Part shown: in pieces, positions 16,059 to 30,208 of the stretch
How the letters are laid out: each line of letters begins with the position of its first letter
How positions within the stretch are numbered: the stretch's first letter is position 1
Assembly: GCA_003339415.1 (NCBI GenBank)
Contig: PDHQ01000153.1
Span: 1-64,000, forward strand
DNA: 64,000 nucleotides
Origin: Ophiocordyceps camponoti-saundersi (nom. inval.)
Lineage: Eukaryota > Ascomycota > Sordariomycetes > Hypocreales > Ophiocordycipitaceae
Reading direction: 5' to 3'
Made by a program: the position numbers and the translations under genes
Notes under the pieces: generated by a model
The model's input: only the letters and a program-made list of their open reading frames with translations
The model's database searches: none
What the model was told of the DNA's origin: nothing

Positions 16059-16330
16059 TAATAGCTTTATATTATCCTTATAACTTTATATTTTATATAG
16101 TATACTTAAGTTAGTAAGACTTTTTATATAGGATTTTTCTAATCTTATAATATTACTTTTTACTTTATATATTCCTTAATTAATATTTTATATATTTAAA
16201 TAGGTATTTAGATAGCTATCTCCTTTATATAATAGTATAAAAGGTATTACGATAATATACTCCTTTTAAGGACCCCCTCTTATTACTAGTAATAGATAGC
16301 CTATTTAATAATTATATTTACTATAAAGCT

Positions 16331-18289
16331 TAATATACTTATAAGACTTATTAATATAATTAAAATAATAATTATTATAATATTAATAAAGTTAGATAAA
16401 GTTTAAAAAGGGTTTTATCTTAAAGATTTATATTTTTATTATAAGTTTATAGTTATAAAGTTAATTTAATATTAGTAAGGGAAGTTAGTCTAATAATAAC
16501 CGCTATCTAAATAGCTTTTAATATAGCTTTTAAAGCTTTAAGCTTAGTAATAATAACTTTATTAACTTATATAATTTCTATAATAAGATTATCTTAGTCT
16601 CTTATAGCTAAGGTAAAAGGAAGCCTTTTAGTAATAATATTATATAAGCGGTTAGTAATAATAGCGTCTAGTCTAGAAATAATCTTAACCTAAAAAGGGT
16701 CTAAAGTAAATTTTATAATATTAGAGTTAAATATAATAGCTATATCCTTATTATTAAGGCGGCGGATAGCTAAGTAAGATATTATCTTTAAGATATAATT
16801 AATAGCTTATATTATATTCTTAAAAGTCTTATTAGTAATATTATTTAAAATATTAATAAAATATATAATAATTTCCCTTTAATATTAAAGTAAAATTTAT
16901 TTTTCAAGTTTAAAATAAAGTTATAAGGCTAATATAACTTATACTTATATTTTTAATATTTAATTTACTAATAATATTAATAGGAGTATTTCTTATAAGG
17001 TTTTAATAATAATATATTTAATATCTTTTATATATAAAGCTTTAGTTTTAGCTAATTCTGCGCTTTTTAGTTTTTATCTAAGTTAGTTTAAATATTATTT
17101 TATTATAGATTAGATTAGTTAAAATAAATCCGCTAAAGTAAAGCTTAATAATATTATATAAAGCTATTTTATTAAGGTATTAAAATGGACCTAAAAAGGT
17201 TCCTATAAGTTTCCTATATTTTATTTATTATTAACTAGATTATAAGTAAACTTAGCTAGCCTTATACCTAATTATATATACTTAAAGGTTATTCGGATTC
17301 CTCCTACTACGCATTTACCTTTCGCGTTTACTATTACCCTAATTAAGGGGCGGGAGCGCTATAGCCCTAAGCTAAATTTTCAAGCTAATTATAAATCTAT
17401 AAATAACTTACTATTATTTATAAGTGCGTACCTATTTCGGGTATAATTAAGTTCTTCTTAATTTATTTATTAATTATAATACTAAGGACTTAATATTAAA
17501 TATTTAAAACTTTTATTATATATAAAGCTTATAAGTTACTAACTTAATAGGAAAAACCTTAAGTAAGGATTATTTAAGTAAAACTATTTTTAATTATATA
17601 TTATTAAGTTAAGTACCCTTTTAATATTTTAATAAAGTATATAGCAGTTTAGTTTATTAAGCTTATTATAGCTTAGAAGTATAATTAATTTAGCTATATC
17701 GCTATTATTATAGCTATTATATAAAGGCTTATTATAAAGTTTGCTCCGCTCTGCTTTACTTAGCTTAAAAGGTATAAGGTCCTTTATATATATATATATA
17801 AGTAAGTAATAATATTATAAATTAATTAAATTAACTAGCTAACTTAAGCCTAAAGTAAGCTTATTAGAGTTTAACTTTAAAGCGGGGCTTAAAGATATAA
17901 GGACTTATATAATACTTTTATTAGAAAGGTATATATTAGCGCTTTATAATATAAAGCGCGTGCTACTTACGGTAACGCTTTATAAGGAGCTTTCTAATAG
18001 CTTTATACTAAGAAGATTATTTATTTAACTTAATTTAAGCCGCTATATTTACTATAAGCGCTATATAGCTATGCTACCTTAGTTAAGGGGGGTCCTCTAA
18101 GCCCCCTATTTACTATTTACTAGATTTAAACTAATTACTTTTTAAAAAAAGTTTAGGAATATAATTATTATATTAAAATAATAAGTTATTAGTATTAATA
18201 AAACGTTTTAACGCCTAATTAGAATTATTTTTTATTATTATATTTTGAAAGTTATTTATTTAATAATTTACTTAACTTTTTTAATTTTA
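16331..18289. other. RIP-destroyed, unclassified
   Basis: AT-rich, no surviving frame. A small GC-richer pocket lies at about 17.31-17.40 kb and a few residual CA dinucleotides near 16.91 and 17.38 kb. No repeat partner in the window was recognised. Confidence 0.55.
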
Positions 18290-18960
18290 TAATTTTTATA
18301 TAATTATTTTATAAATATAATATTAATTATTTACTACTTTTTTAATTATACTAAGCTTAATTAAATATTTATATACTAAGTATAAATTAATATATTTAAT
18401 ACTTTAAATAAACTTAATTTAAGTTTAAATTAGATTCTTATAAGTATTAATCTAATAAAAATATAAATATTAAAGCTACCTAATATTTTATATATTTTTA
18501 ATATTAGCATAAATTATATTACCTTTTTATACTTAATAAAGACTTAATAAATAATATCCCTAAAAATAGTAAACTTCTCTTTACCTCTTATCTTTTATTA
18601 ATATATAATAATATATCTAATTTAAAAAAATAAGTTAGTATTATTAGTAAATAGTCTAATATTAAAAATATATTACTTTGTATTATTTAGCTATATAAAG
18701 ATATTTTATAAGTTATAGTTTTAGTATTATTATTATTATAGCTATTTACTAAGCTTTTTATATTTTTTTTATTTAAGAATTACCTTTATATAATAGTAAA
18801 TAAGTTATAAACAGATTTAAGTTAGTAAATTAAAATAATATAAGCGCCTCGTACTTGCTATTTTAAGTATTATTAAATAAAGTCTAGCGCGGAGTAGTAT
18901 ATAAGCTGAATCTTAATAGTTTAGCCTTTCTATTAAAAATAAATTAAAGTTAAACTAATA
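18290..18960 (+). pseudogene. Relic related to the 5' internal region of the LTR element
   Basis: Long stretches match 31.59-32.22 kb, just inside the left LTR of the element at 30885-37266, including a shared AATAATATATCTAATTTA stretch and a shared GCGGAGTA site. It is more AT-rich than that copy. In an LTR element this position usually encodes Gag, but no zinc knuckle could be read, so the product name is an inference. No LTR was found beside this copy, so it is a fragment. The strand is given by alignment with the other copy. Confidence 0.6.
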
Positions 18961-20956
18961 TTAATCTTATTAATAAGTAATTTAATAATAAGAATTTTAT
19001 AATATTAGCTAATAATTATACCGCGTTTAGTAAGGAATAATAAAAGCTAGTAATTTTTATTTTAAATTATATTTATAGCTATAATAGTTATAATTAGTCC
19101 TACGCTTTACGCGGTTAAATTAGTTTTTTATATATAATTAAAGTAATTTAAACTTAAAGCTAAGTAAGCGGTTAGTAAAATAAAAAGTAAAAGTATATTA
19201 TTATATAGTAATTATTACGTGTTTATATTAAGGTTAGCGTTTTTATTCTCTTTTAGCTTTATAAAATAATAATATAAAGTTTAATTAGTAAAATCTCCTT
19301 AATAAAAGAAACTAATATATAAGTTATATTATAGATTAAGAGATATTAAGTACTTTAGTAAAGTTTTACTAATCTTATATTAAATATTATATAGTATTAA
19401 AAAAGGGCTTATTTTTAAAAATAAAAATAAAGTTAAGGAAAATATATAAGATTATTTTATTATTATTATTATATAAGTATTATTTTAATATTACTTTAAG
19501 TATTTTATAAGCTTAGAGAAATAAATTAAATTTAGTATATTTAATTTTAAATTATATAAATATTATATTAATAAACTTAAGGAGTTTTTTATATATATAT
19601 AAAGCGGAGCTAGCTTTAAGTTATAATAGCTTATTTATAAAATAGCTATATAATTACTTATATCTCTTTAACTTTCCCTTTTAAAAATATTAATAAAGGA
19701 GCTATTTATTATAAAATTAAGTATTAAAATTATATCGCTTACGCTTTACTGCTAGCTTAAGGCTAGTTTATATTATATAAAATTTCTCTAAATTTTAAAA
19801 TATTTATTATCTTTTTAATAAGAGTATTTTTTATATTTATAAAATATCTACTTAGCTACCTTTTATATTATAATATAAATAAAGTTTAATATTTTAAAAT
19901 ATTATTAATAATAATAAATATATATTATCTAGTAAGTAAAATAAAAGTTAATAAAAATAAAGATATAACTTTTTATAACTTTAAATAATTAAGGTCCTTA
20001 TTTATACTTAACGCTATAATATTATATAAACTTAATACTTTCTGCCTTTTAAAGTTTAACTCTGCTAAAAAAATAGCCTTAAATATAAAGTTATAAGACA
20101 GTCCGCCTCTTAATCTATTATTAGTACTAATAATACTTAATAGCAAAACTTAAAAACTTAACTAATCTTAATAATATTTATATATAAGTAAAAGTTAATA
20201 TAATATAACTATTAACTTTAATAACTTATTTATTAATATTTTTTAAATTTTAATAAATCTTATTTTAAAATCTATATATAAAAAACTTATTAAAATAGTT
20301 TTTATATAAGATTTTCGCTTTATATAAAGTATCCTTAATATAGTATTAATTAAGCTTTAGTAACGCTAATAAGCCTCCGAAAACTTATTTAGCTTACTTA
20401 TTATTATCTCCCGCGCTATTTAGAAATTAGTTAAAGTTACCTTTTTTAAAGTAATAAATAAGGAGTTAGACTCCTCCTTTAAAGTTTTAACTTAAGCTAG
20501 CGTAATTATAAACTCCGCCCCGAACTCTGCCTCTTTTATAGCCCTCCTTATATACTTAGTTCTAGTAAAAATAAAAAGAGAGGTATTTATATTAGTAAAA
20601 GATATTTTAATAATTAATAAAGTTCTAGCGCTTATTTTTTAAAAAATTATTTAAAATATTAATAAGGCTATAAGCTACTTTATAATAATTATTATATACT
20701 AACTTTTTAATAAAAATCTTATTATTATTTTTAACTTAAAATATAAAGATTTTATTTTAAAAAATAAGTAAATAGCTTAAGCTTTTAAAGTAAAAGCTAA
20801 GTATATATATTAAACTTATATTATTATTACTAAAAGTATTTAAGCCTTAATAGCTAATTATAATTATAATACGCTATTTAATATTATTAGAGATGTAAAT
20901 AAAGTTAATATAATTTAGGTAAAAGTATTATAATTTTAATATATTACTAATATATA
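18961..20956. other. RIP-destroyed, unclassified
   Basis: AT-rich, with residual GC near 20.10 and 20.50 kb. The first few hundred bases may still belong to the Gag-like fragment just upstream. Nothing else was recognised. Confidence 0.5.
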
Positions 20957-23577
20957 CGACTTGCGGACTTATTTTATTATAAGCTTAAGTAATATAAAAA
21001 ATATAAATAAGCTTTATTTAAATAACGTAATTATAAATATAAAAATAATTTATTATAAACTTTATAAAGATTTTATATACCTTAAGAAATATTATAAATA
21101 TTTTTAATTTAATTATATTATTAAATATTATTAAAAGCCTTTTTAATATAAATATTATATAGCTATTTTATATAATAGCGGAGAAGAAAACTACTTTATA
21201 TAAAAAGGAGAAAAACTTTACTATTATATTTTATATAAAATATATACTTTATATAGTTATAAGATTACTTAAAGTTTTAGAAATAATAAAGCTATACTAA
21301 GTTTAGCTTCCCTAATAAACTTTACTTTTTCTAATTATTATAGTTTACTTTACCTCTAGCCTTTACTTAGCGGTAAATTTATAAAAATAATAAAAGCTTT
21401 ATTATAATCTTTTTAAGGAAGCAAGTATATTACGGATTTTTTAAAAATACGCCTTAGCGCTCTTTTTATAATATATTATTTACTTAAGTTTTCTTAAAAA
21501 GCTCTTAACTTAGTAATACTTATAAAAGCTATAAGCTACGTAATAAACTTTATAACTTATAACTAACCTTATAATAATCCTAAATAAACTTTATATTAAT
21601 AAACCTTACGCTATTAAAGTAATTATAAATAATTATTTTTAATACTTAGTTTTTATAAAAATTATAACTTTATTATAAAATATATAAAAAATTAACCGCT
21701 TTATTTAGCTTACTTTATTTAGTAAGGAAAGCTATAATATTATTATTATATAAGAATTTTAGCTTAATATATATAATCGCCTTTTACTTTTAAAACTTAC
21801 TTTTTATTACCTTATCTAAAATAAAAATAAAGCTTTTTTTATATATATAAATAATATAAAATTAGTATTTAGAACCTTATTATAAGGCCTAACCTTATTA
21901 AAATATCCTTTTATAATTAACTTTAAATATTTATTATTTACTCCCCGCTACTTAAAATATATATAAGACTTTTTTACGCTTATTACCTCCTCCTCCCTTT
22001 TTATATTTCGCCTCCGCCTCCGCTCCGCTAGTTATCTTTAGTAATTTTAACGCTTATTACCCCTCCTAAGATTTTTATAAATATATTTTCCCTTATTTTA
22101 TAAAGCTTCTTTTTACTTTTTATTAATTTTACTTTAAACTTTTTACCTTTTTTTATAAAATTACTTAAAAGGTATATAAGTAAAGAATTAATATTATTAA
22201 CTTAATTTAAAATATACTTAATTATTTTCTTATTTATTTTAGCTTAGATTTTAATTTTTTTAGCTTTAACTATATTTTTTAATTTATATTTTTTATATTT
22301 TTTTCTTTTTTAAATTTTACTTTAATATTATGCTAAAAATATTTTAATTTTAATATTTTATAAGTAAAAATAAAAAATTAATTTTAATTTTCCGCTATTT
22401 AAGTAAAGTTTATAATAAATATTAAGAAATTAATAATATAGCTATATAAATAACTAAGTATTATAACTAGCTTAATAATTTTAAAATTATTTTAATAATA
22501 TAATTTTTACTTATATTTATAATAAATTTTAAAAATTATTTTTATAATTTTAAATATAAAATATATTAAGCGGTATTAATAAATATAGCTAAACTCTAAT
22601 TATTAATAAATATACTTAAATATTATAATAAAATAAAAGTTATTTATTAGGAAAAAAAAAATAATTAGAAATAATTTCTTATTTTTATAAGTAATAACTT
22701 TAATATTATATAGTTTATAGCTTAATAGATAAGATTTTATAGCTAAGCTTCTCCGAAACTTATATATACTTTTTCTTTTTAATAAAATATAAACTTTACT
22801 TTTTAATTATTTTTCTCTAAAAAGTTAAAGCTCCTAGCTTATAAGTTCTTTCCCTATTCCTTAAAAAATACTTTATACTTTCTTATCTCTAACCCCTTTC
22901 CCTTAATAAATATTCTCTTTTAAGTTATTAAAAATAAAGTCTACTTTACTTTTTTTAATATTATATTATAGAAATTTGCTAAGCTTAATAATATCCTTAT
23001 TAGCTTCTTAAAAAGTTATAAATAACTTTTTATAATAATCTTAACTAAGCTTTTTAAGGATATATTACTTATAAATATTTCTTTATTTAATATTAAACTT
23101 TTAATATTATAGTTTTTTAGAAAATAAATAAAAGCTTAGAGGTTTATTAAACTTTAAGCGGCTATTATTTTATCTCCCCTTTTAATATTATAAATAAGAT
23201 TTTTAAAATTATAATTATAAAGAGAATATCTTATATAGCGGAGTTTATAAAAGTTTTATTTTAAAGTTAGATAAGTAACTAGCTTAATTAATTTATTAAT
23301 AATATTTTACTTTTTTTAATAAAGTTTATTTATATTATTTAAAGCTTTTAAGGTTTTATTTTCTCTTTAATATTAAATATAATAAGCGCTTTTAATTATA
23401 TCTTATATTCTAAGCTAATAAAAATCCTCGATTTCCTTAGCTTTTTTAGATAAATTATAACTTTCCTCCGCTCTTACTTTTTTAATTATACCTTCCGCTT
23501 AAAAGTTAATAATAAACTATTAAACCTTTTCCTTATACTTACTAAAGTCTCTTAAGGCTCCCTACTCTCTTTAATAT

Positions 23578-24021
23578 TATATATCTTATATATCTTATAT
23601 ATCTTATATATCTTATATATCTTATATATCTTATATATCTTATATATCTTATATATCTTATATATCTTATATATCTTATATATCTTATATATCTTATATA
23701 TCTTATATATTTTATATATCTTATATATCTTATATATCTTATATATCTTATATATCTTATATATCTTATATATCTTATATATCTTATATATCTTATATAT
23801 CTTATATATCTTATATATCTTATATATCTTATATATCTTATATATTTTATATATCTTATATATCTTATATATCTTATATATCTTATATATCTTATATATC
23901 TTATATATCTTATATATCTTATATATCTTATATATCTTATATATCTTATATATCTTATATATCTTATATATCTTATATATCTTATATATTTTATATATTT
24001 TATATATCTTATATATCTTAT
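23578..24021. repeat. 9-bp minisatellite (TTATATATC)n, about 49 copies
   Basis: About 444 bp of a near-perfect 9-bp unit; a few units carry C-to-T changes giving TTATATATT. It sits inside element K1. The matching place in K2 (about 49.90 kb) holds only one or two units, so the array expanded in this copy. Unit length is a multiple of three, so an expansion would have kept a reading frame. Confidence 0.97.
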
Positions 24022-25579
24022 CTTTTTATAAGCGTTTAAAATAAGTAACTAATATACTTACTATTAGATTTATAGATAATATTAATATTTTTAATATTAA
24101 ATATACCTTTACTTAAGTCTGCTACTAGCTTAAATAAGCTTAAAGTATTTATTATAATTATAATAATAAAATATAAAATAACCTTTTAACTATTTAAAAA
24201 TAAGCTTTTTTATTTTATAAAAGCTTATTTTACTAATATAACTCCGCTAATCTTTATATAATAAGATTATTATATAATTAATATAAGAAATATATATATT
24301 TAAGGTTTAAATTTATTATAAACTTTAATAAAAGCCTTACTATTACCGCTTTATAAAAAAGCTTAATTACTAATAGCTAGCTTTAATTAAGCTTCTATTA
24401 TTTACTTAAGGCTTTTTATTCCTCTAAGTAAAGGAAATTTATACTAAAGTTATTAAGTTTATAATTACTTTTAGCATTATAATTTACTTTACTTTAACCC
24501 TGCTTAGTAAAAAACTTAAAAGCCTTATCTTATAATAGCTAGCTATAACTTAGTTTAAATATTTTTATATTATTTTTAAAATATACTAAATTACCCCTTC
24601 TTATTATTCTAAGTTTAAAACTTTTATTTTTTTTATTAATATTAAATTATCTTACTATATTATTTATAGCTACTAACTTTTTATATTAAAAAAATTATAG
24701 CTTATATCCGCTCCGCCTTTAAAAAATTACTATATATTTTTACTAATAATATAAAAGTTAGCCCCGCCTTACTTACGCTACCCTCGAATCCCTCTAATCT
24801 TTTTTTACCGCTTAAGTGTAGATTTTAAATATCTCCTACTAGTTTTCTAAAACTTTAAAAGCTTATTTTTACGAAAAGTAATAGCTTTGCTAAAACTTTA
24901 AAAAGGAAAGGCTTTAAAAGTATAGCTAATCCTCCGGATATCTTATTAATAAACCGCCCTAATTAAAACTTAGTAATACTTTATAAATTTATTAAAGCTT
25001 TCTAAAATTCTTTAATAACGCCCTAACTTAGCTTTATAATAATAAAATTAGCTTTAATAAGTTTTTTTATATTTATAATATTCTTATAATTATAACCTCT
25101 TATTACTTTTATAATAATAAAAAAGATAAGATAGTAGCTTACTTTACTTTATATTATAAACTTATTATATATAAAAAAACGCTTTTATTTATATTTTTTA
25201 TAAGTTTAATTTAAAATTATAAGAATATTAATAAGGCTTTTAGTTATAAAGCTATTATAAGCTTTTTTATATTATAATTTATCCGCTTATAATACTTTTA
25301 TTAATTTAACCTCTTTATATTACTTTATAATACTTAAAAATATTAAAATGCTTAAATATAAAGTTTAGGCGTAAGGGATAATTTTTAGTATTTTTATTAT
25401 ATAATTATTATTATTTATTTACCTTATACCCTGCTTTTACCTTTACTCCCCGCTTTACTTAGCTAAGAAGAAAAAAAGGAAAGGAAAATAAAGGTAAAAA
25501 AGAAAAAAATATAGCCCCCCCCTCTAATTACTAATAAATAAGAAAGCGGCTACCTTACTACTCTGCCCTACCCCCCCTC

Positions 25580-25690
25580 GGACTTTCTTTCCTCCGCCCC
25601 GCGCTATACCGCCTCGCCTCGCACCGCTCTATACCGCCCCGCACCGCCTTATACCGCCCCGCGCTACGCTATACCGCCCCGCTCCTTCCG
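25580..25690. repeat. GC-rich ATACCGCCCCGC tandem patch
   Basis: Irregular tandem units around ATACCGCCCCGC, with GCACCGC and GCGCTACGCT spacers, inside the 3' part of K1. K2 has a matching but more mutated patch at about 53.84-53.90 kb. Cytosines here are in CpG, CpC or CpT and not CpA, so RIP could not act on them; this explains the local high GC. Confidence 0.85.
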
Positions 25691-25940
25691 CCCTATACCT
25701 TATAAACTTTCCTTTCTCTATACTCCCCTTCTTATTTTATTTTCTTATATTATTTAAGATTACCCTTAGGTAATAAGCTTATTATATAATATTATTATTA
25801 GCTATTATTATACTTTTATATAAGTATATAGTAAGCTTTTTTTTATAATTAAAAGATTTTATTTTATTTTAAGGGATTTTTCTTACTTAATATATTATAA
25901 AAGCTTAAGATATTATTAAAGCTTTTACTATATAAATAAT

Positions 25941-26943
25941 AATAATAAGAATAAAATAAAAGTTAAGAGGTAAGATAAAAGTTTTAGCTTTAATATAATA
26001 AATAAAGGTAGCTTTATAAGCTTTAATAATAACTTTTAAAAGTATTTAAATTACTTTATAATTAAGGCTTTTATAATAAGAAAATATAGCTTCCCTTTTA
26101 GCTATATTAATAAGGTAAACTAAGTTATATTAAATATAATAGCTGATTTAATAGCTTTAATATAAATTTCTTTTATTTTTAATAAAATATAGCTTTATGT
26201 TAAAATTATAATTTTTATAAGAGTTAAGTATTAGCGCTTAAGCTTAGTAATAAGTTTTAAAAGGTAAGATTTATAATATAGCTTATAATATAGCTAAACT
26301 TTTAAAAATTATACTTTTTATATTAGCTATATTATTATAGCTTTAAGCTAAAGCTTAGTTATATCCGCTATTTTTATTTTTATAAAATATATTAATTTAT
26401 TTTTAGCTAGCTATAAGGTTATTTTATATTCTAAAGCTTATTATTTATAAATTTATTATATACGCTTAAGTTAAAATAATATATACCTAAGCTTTATTAT
26501 ATTTAATATTAAGGATATTAATATTATTTATAAATCTTATTATAAAAGGTTTTAATATTAAGTTTAAATATTAATATAATAAGGATATATATAGAAAAAA
26601 AAACTAATAATATAAAAAACTTTTAAGAGACTTTTACTAAATTTAAAAAATATTACTTAGTTTATAATAAAACTTAAGTTTTAAAATATAGTTTATAAGG
26701 TATAATTAAATAAATACTATAACTTATTTAAAAAAGCTAAGGTAATTTATAATAATAATTAACTTATTATAAAAAATATAATTAAAAGCTTTAGTAAAGT
26801 TTAGTAAAAAAAGTAAAGTAATATTATTTTAGTTTTTAATTATCTTAATTATTTTAATAAATATAAAGATTATTATATTAGTAAGGCGCTATAATTTATT
26901 ACTTATCTAACTAATAAAGAGAACCTAAGCCTCTTTTATTATA
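25941..26943. other. RIP-destroyed, unclassified
   Basis: AT-rich spacer between K1 and element D. No gene, repeat partner or structure was recognised. Confidence 0.55.
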
Positions 26944-27921
26944 TAATAATAATAATAATATTTTATTAATATACAAATATACCTTATATAGCTTAAAACT
27001 ATTCTATATATATTCTAAAAGGGGGAAAAACCGGAAAGTTTAAAATAAAACCCTTCCTTTAAATATTACCTTAGCTTTAAGTTAAACCCCGCTTATACCT
27101 AGCACTTTATATATTTAATAAGTTAAGTATTAATTAGTAATTAGGAAGCTAATATTTTCCCTAAAATAGACTTTGCGGTAGTAAAAATATATATAAACTA
27201 AGTTTAATATAAAGTTTATATAGCTTACTTATTCTCCTAGCTATTATTATTACTATAAACTAAATCCTTATATTTAATTAAAATAGCCTTAATAATCTAA
27301 TTAATTAAAGCTTTATTAATATAGCTTAGGAATATATAGAAATTCTATTATCTTATAATAAACCTTATAATAGCTAATCTTAAAAAATAGCTAGATTATT
27401 ATAATAAAGCTATAAATAAATATAAAGTTAAAGTTAAAAGAGGAGGTATTATTATATTCGCTTTTTAGCGTTTCCGCCCTAGCTATTATTAGTTTCTAGT
27501 AAGCGCTAAAAAAAGGGGCGATATATATAAAGTTTTAGTTTATAAACCTCTAAAGTTAAGCAATATATATATTCTTCGCCTAATCTTATATTACTCTTAT
27601 TTTAAAATAAAATTAACTTTACTTAAGGTAAAGTTTTTAATAAAAATAATAATAATATAATCTTTTCTTATAAGCTATAAAATAAGTAAACTTACTTTTT
27701 ATATATAAAATAACTAAATATTTATTATATTATAGCTTTATTATATAATATTTAATAATATATTTAAATTAATAATACTTACCTTTTTAAAATTACTTTA
27801 AGCGTAGCTTACTATTATTATAAGGTACTAAGAAAAGCGGAATCTGCTTATAATATAAAAATAAGAAATTTATATTTATATTATTATAAGCGTAAAGTTT
27901 ATAAAATATATAAAAGTTATT
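26944..27921 (-). mobile_element. LINE-like element, internally deleted copy D (0.98 kb)
   Basis: Reverse-strand copy of the A/B/C family. It keeps the 5' end shared with B and C, loses roughly 0.88 kb of the middle (equivalent to about 7.21-8.09 kb of B), then resumes through the second half of the gene, the 3' motif (about 27015-27062) and an AAT tail. TTTTATTATA flanks it on both sides (26934-26943 and 27922-27931), a 10-bp duplication. Low sequence complexity makes the exact duplication length uncertain. Confidence 0.78.
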
Positions 27922-27931
27922 TTTTATTATA

Positions 27932-28339
27932 AATATAATTTTCCTAGCTATAATTATTTTTAAAAAATTTTTTATTATATTAAAAAAGTAAAATTAGCTT
28001 ATATTTACTTAAGGTATAATATATAGCTAGTAGTTTATTTACTTTTTTAATAATTATAATATTAAAGATTTTAAATTATAATAATAAATAGCTATTATTA
28101 ATATAGTTTTAGAAGATTTTTTAAAAAACTTAAATAAGGAGGGGTTTACATTTTTTTAAAAAACTAACTAAAATCTTATTTAAGCTAGCTAATTTTTAAA
28201 AAGTAATTAAGAAAAGAGTAAAGTAAATATTTTTAATAATAAGAATATACTTAATATAAAAAAAGGATTATTTAAAGTAAATAAAAAAGCTAAATTAATA
28301 AAAGCTAGGAAAAATTATTAGCTAAATAAAATTATTTTA
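27932..28339. other. RIP-destroyed spacer
   Basis: About 400 bp between elements D and C. A residual CA occurs in TTTACATTTTTT near 28.15 kb. Nothing recognised. Confidence 0.5.
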
Positions 28340-28350
28340 TTAAAGAAAAT

Positions 28351-30208
28351 TAAAAATTTTTATATATTTTATAAACTTTATACTTATAGTAATATAAATA
28401 TAAACTTTTTATTTTTATATTATAAGTAGATTTTACTCCTTTTATTACTTTATAATAATAGTAAGCTACGCTTAGAGTAACTCCTAGAGGGAGGGTAACG
28501 CTATATAAGGAAATTATAACCGCGAAATCTTTTTACTTAAAATATAGCTTTACTCCAAATTATAATAATTTTAAACTTAAAAGTTTATTATATTTATTAC
28601 TTTATTAAAAGCTAAGGTAAATATTAATAAGATTATTTTAAGAGATATTTTTATTTTTATATAAATAATTATTAAATAAGGAGCGGAGTTTAAAAAGGTT
28701 TAAAAAGGCGCTTTTTTTATTTTAACTTTATTAGTTAATAGTATTTTCTTAGCTATTATAGCTATAATTTCCTTTTTTTATAGCTTTAAGGGGAGCGGTA
28801 CTTTTTTAATATAAGCTATAATTATAGCTAAAATATTAAAAAAGATTATTAAAAATTAAATTTCTAAGTAATATAAATAATAGCTTATAATTTACTTTAA
28901 TTCTATTATTACTTTATTTTAAGTTTAAAGCGTTAAAATAATTATAATAAGTATTAATTATAAATTTTATATATAACGCTAAGCTTTTATAATAAAGAGA
29001 TTAATTAATAGTAGTATTATAGTAATATTCTAAGATATTATTTATAAGCTTTAATTTAATTTAAAGTAGCTTTATATTATTTTAAAAAAAAGGTATATTT
29101 AATTAGTAAAAATTATACTTTTATTATAAAAAAAGTATTAGCGCGGGCCTTATAATAAAGTAATAAGAAAGCTTTTTAGAAAAAAATTAAGTTTTTAAAT
29201 AAAATCTTAATAATATAATTATATATAAAAAAAATAATTTAAGAATTTAATAAAGTTCCTTAATAATTATTATTAATAGTATAGTAAATATAAATTAAAT
29301 TTATAATAAAAATATAAAAATATAAATAAATATTTTTAATATTAAATTATATATATTAAAAGTCTAACCTTAGTAATATTTTTAATATTATTAATATAAA
29401 TATATTACTAAATATTATATAATAAAGCTATAATATAATAAATATTTTACTACTTTATATATAAAAAGTAAAATTACTTACCTTATAGCTTATATAAAAA
29501 AACTATATTATTACTTTTTCTATTAAAAATCTTACTTTAAGTAAAATTAACTTTACCTTAAGATAAGAGTAATATAAGATTAGGTAAAAGATATATATAC
29601 TTCTTAAGCTTAAAAGTTTATAAATTAGAGTTTTATATATACCGCCCTTACTCCCCTTTTAATATTAACTAGAGTTTAATAATAGCTAGGGCGGAAACGT
29701 TAAAAAGTAAATATAATAATATTTTCCTTAACCCCTTTTTTAAATTAGCTATAGCTTTATTATAATAATTTAGCTATTTTTCGGAATAAGCTATTATAAG
29801 GTTTATTATAAAATAATAAAACTTTAATATATTTCTAAGCTATATTATTATAGCTATAATTAATTAAATTATTAAAGCTATTTTAATTAAATATAAGGAC
29901 TTAGTTTATAGCGATAATAATAACTAGGAGAATAAATAGCTATATAAATTTTATACTAGACTTAGTTTACGCGTATTTTTATTATTATAAGCTCCGCTTT
30001 AGGGGAAATATTAGCTTTTAGATTATTAATTATTACTTAACTTATTAAATATATAAAATATTAAGTATAGGCGGGGTTTAACCTTAAGCTAAGGTAATAC
30101 TTAAGGGGTAAGTTTTACCTTAAGTTTTCTAGTTTTTCCCCTTTTTAGAATATATATAAGATAGTTCTAAGCTATATTAAGCACGCTAGTATATATTATA
30201 TATATATA
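28351..30208 (+). mobile_element. LINE-like non-autonomous element, copy C (1.86 kb)
   Basis: Full-length third copy of the A/B family. Flanks TTAAAGAAAAT (28340-28350) and TTAGAGAAAAT (30209-30219) form a probable 11-13 bp duplication with one RIP-type change. The CX2CX4HX4C knuckle at about 29.36-29.43 kb is kept in register although the surrounding bases have mutated independently of A and B. The 3' motif lies at about 30105-30150. C is the most AT-shifted of the full-length copies. Confidence 0.82.

Larger units (their letters stand above)
20957..25940 (+). mobile_element. LINE-type element K, copy 1
   Basis: About 5 kb colinear with K2 (47267-54155) in the same orientation. Both begin near a CGGACTTAT stretch and end in a short TAAA/AAT-rich tail. 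At about 21.05-21.33 kb the plus strand encodes a relic tandem zinc knuckle: one unit with exact CX2CX4HX4C spacing, then a CX2CX4H pair and a GEEN stretch. The same is seen in K2, where residues HITK and CQEP are clearer (Cys/His now Tyr). This pattern is typical of ORF1 in fungal LINE elements. The remaining 3.5 kb shows long frames on both strands, and I could not identify endonuclease or reverse transcriptase. K1 lacks about 2.3 kb found in K2 and contains the minisatellite at 23578-24021. Confidence 0.65.

Noticed and set aside
23578..24021. CRISPR array or centromeric satellite
   Set aside because: The 9-bp unit has no spacers and sits inside a transposon copy; no such array occurs elsewhere in the window.
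20957..25400. A large minus-strand protein gene in element K
   Set aside because: The minus strand does read open for over a thousand codons if TAA/TAG are masked, but RIP leaves both strands open this way. The only motif with exact spacing, the CCHC knuckle, is on the plus strand.
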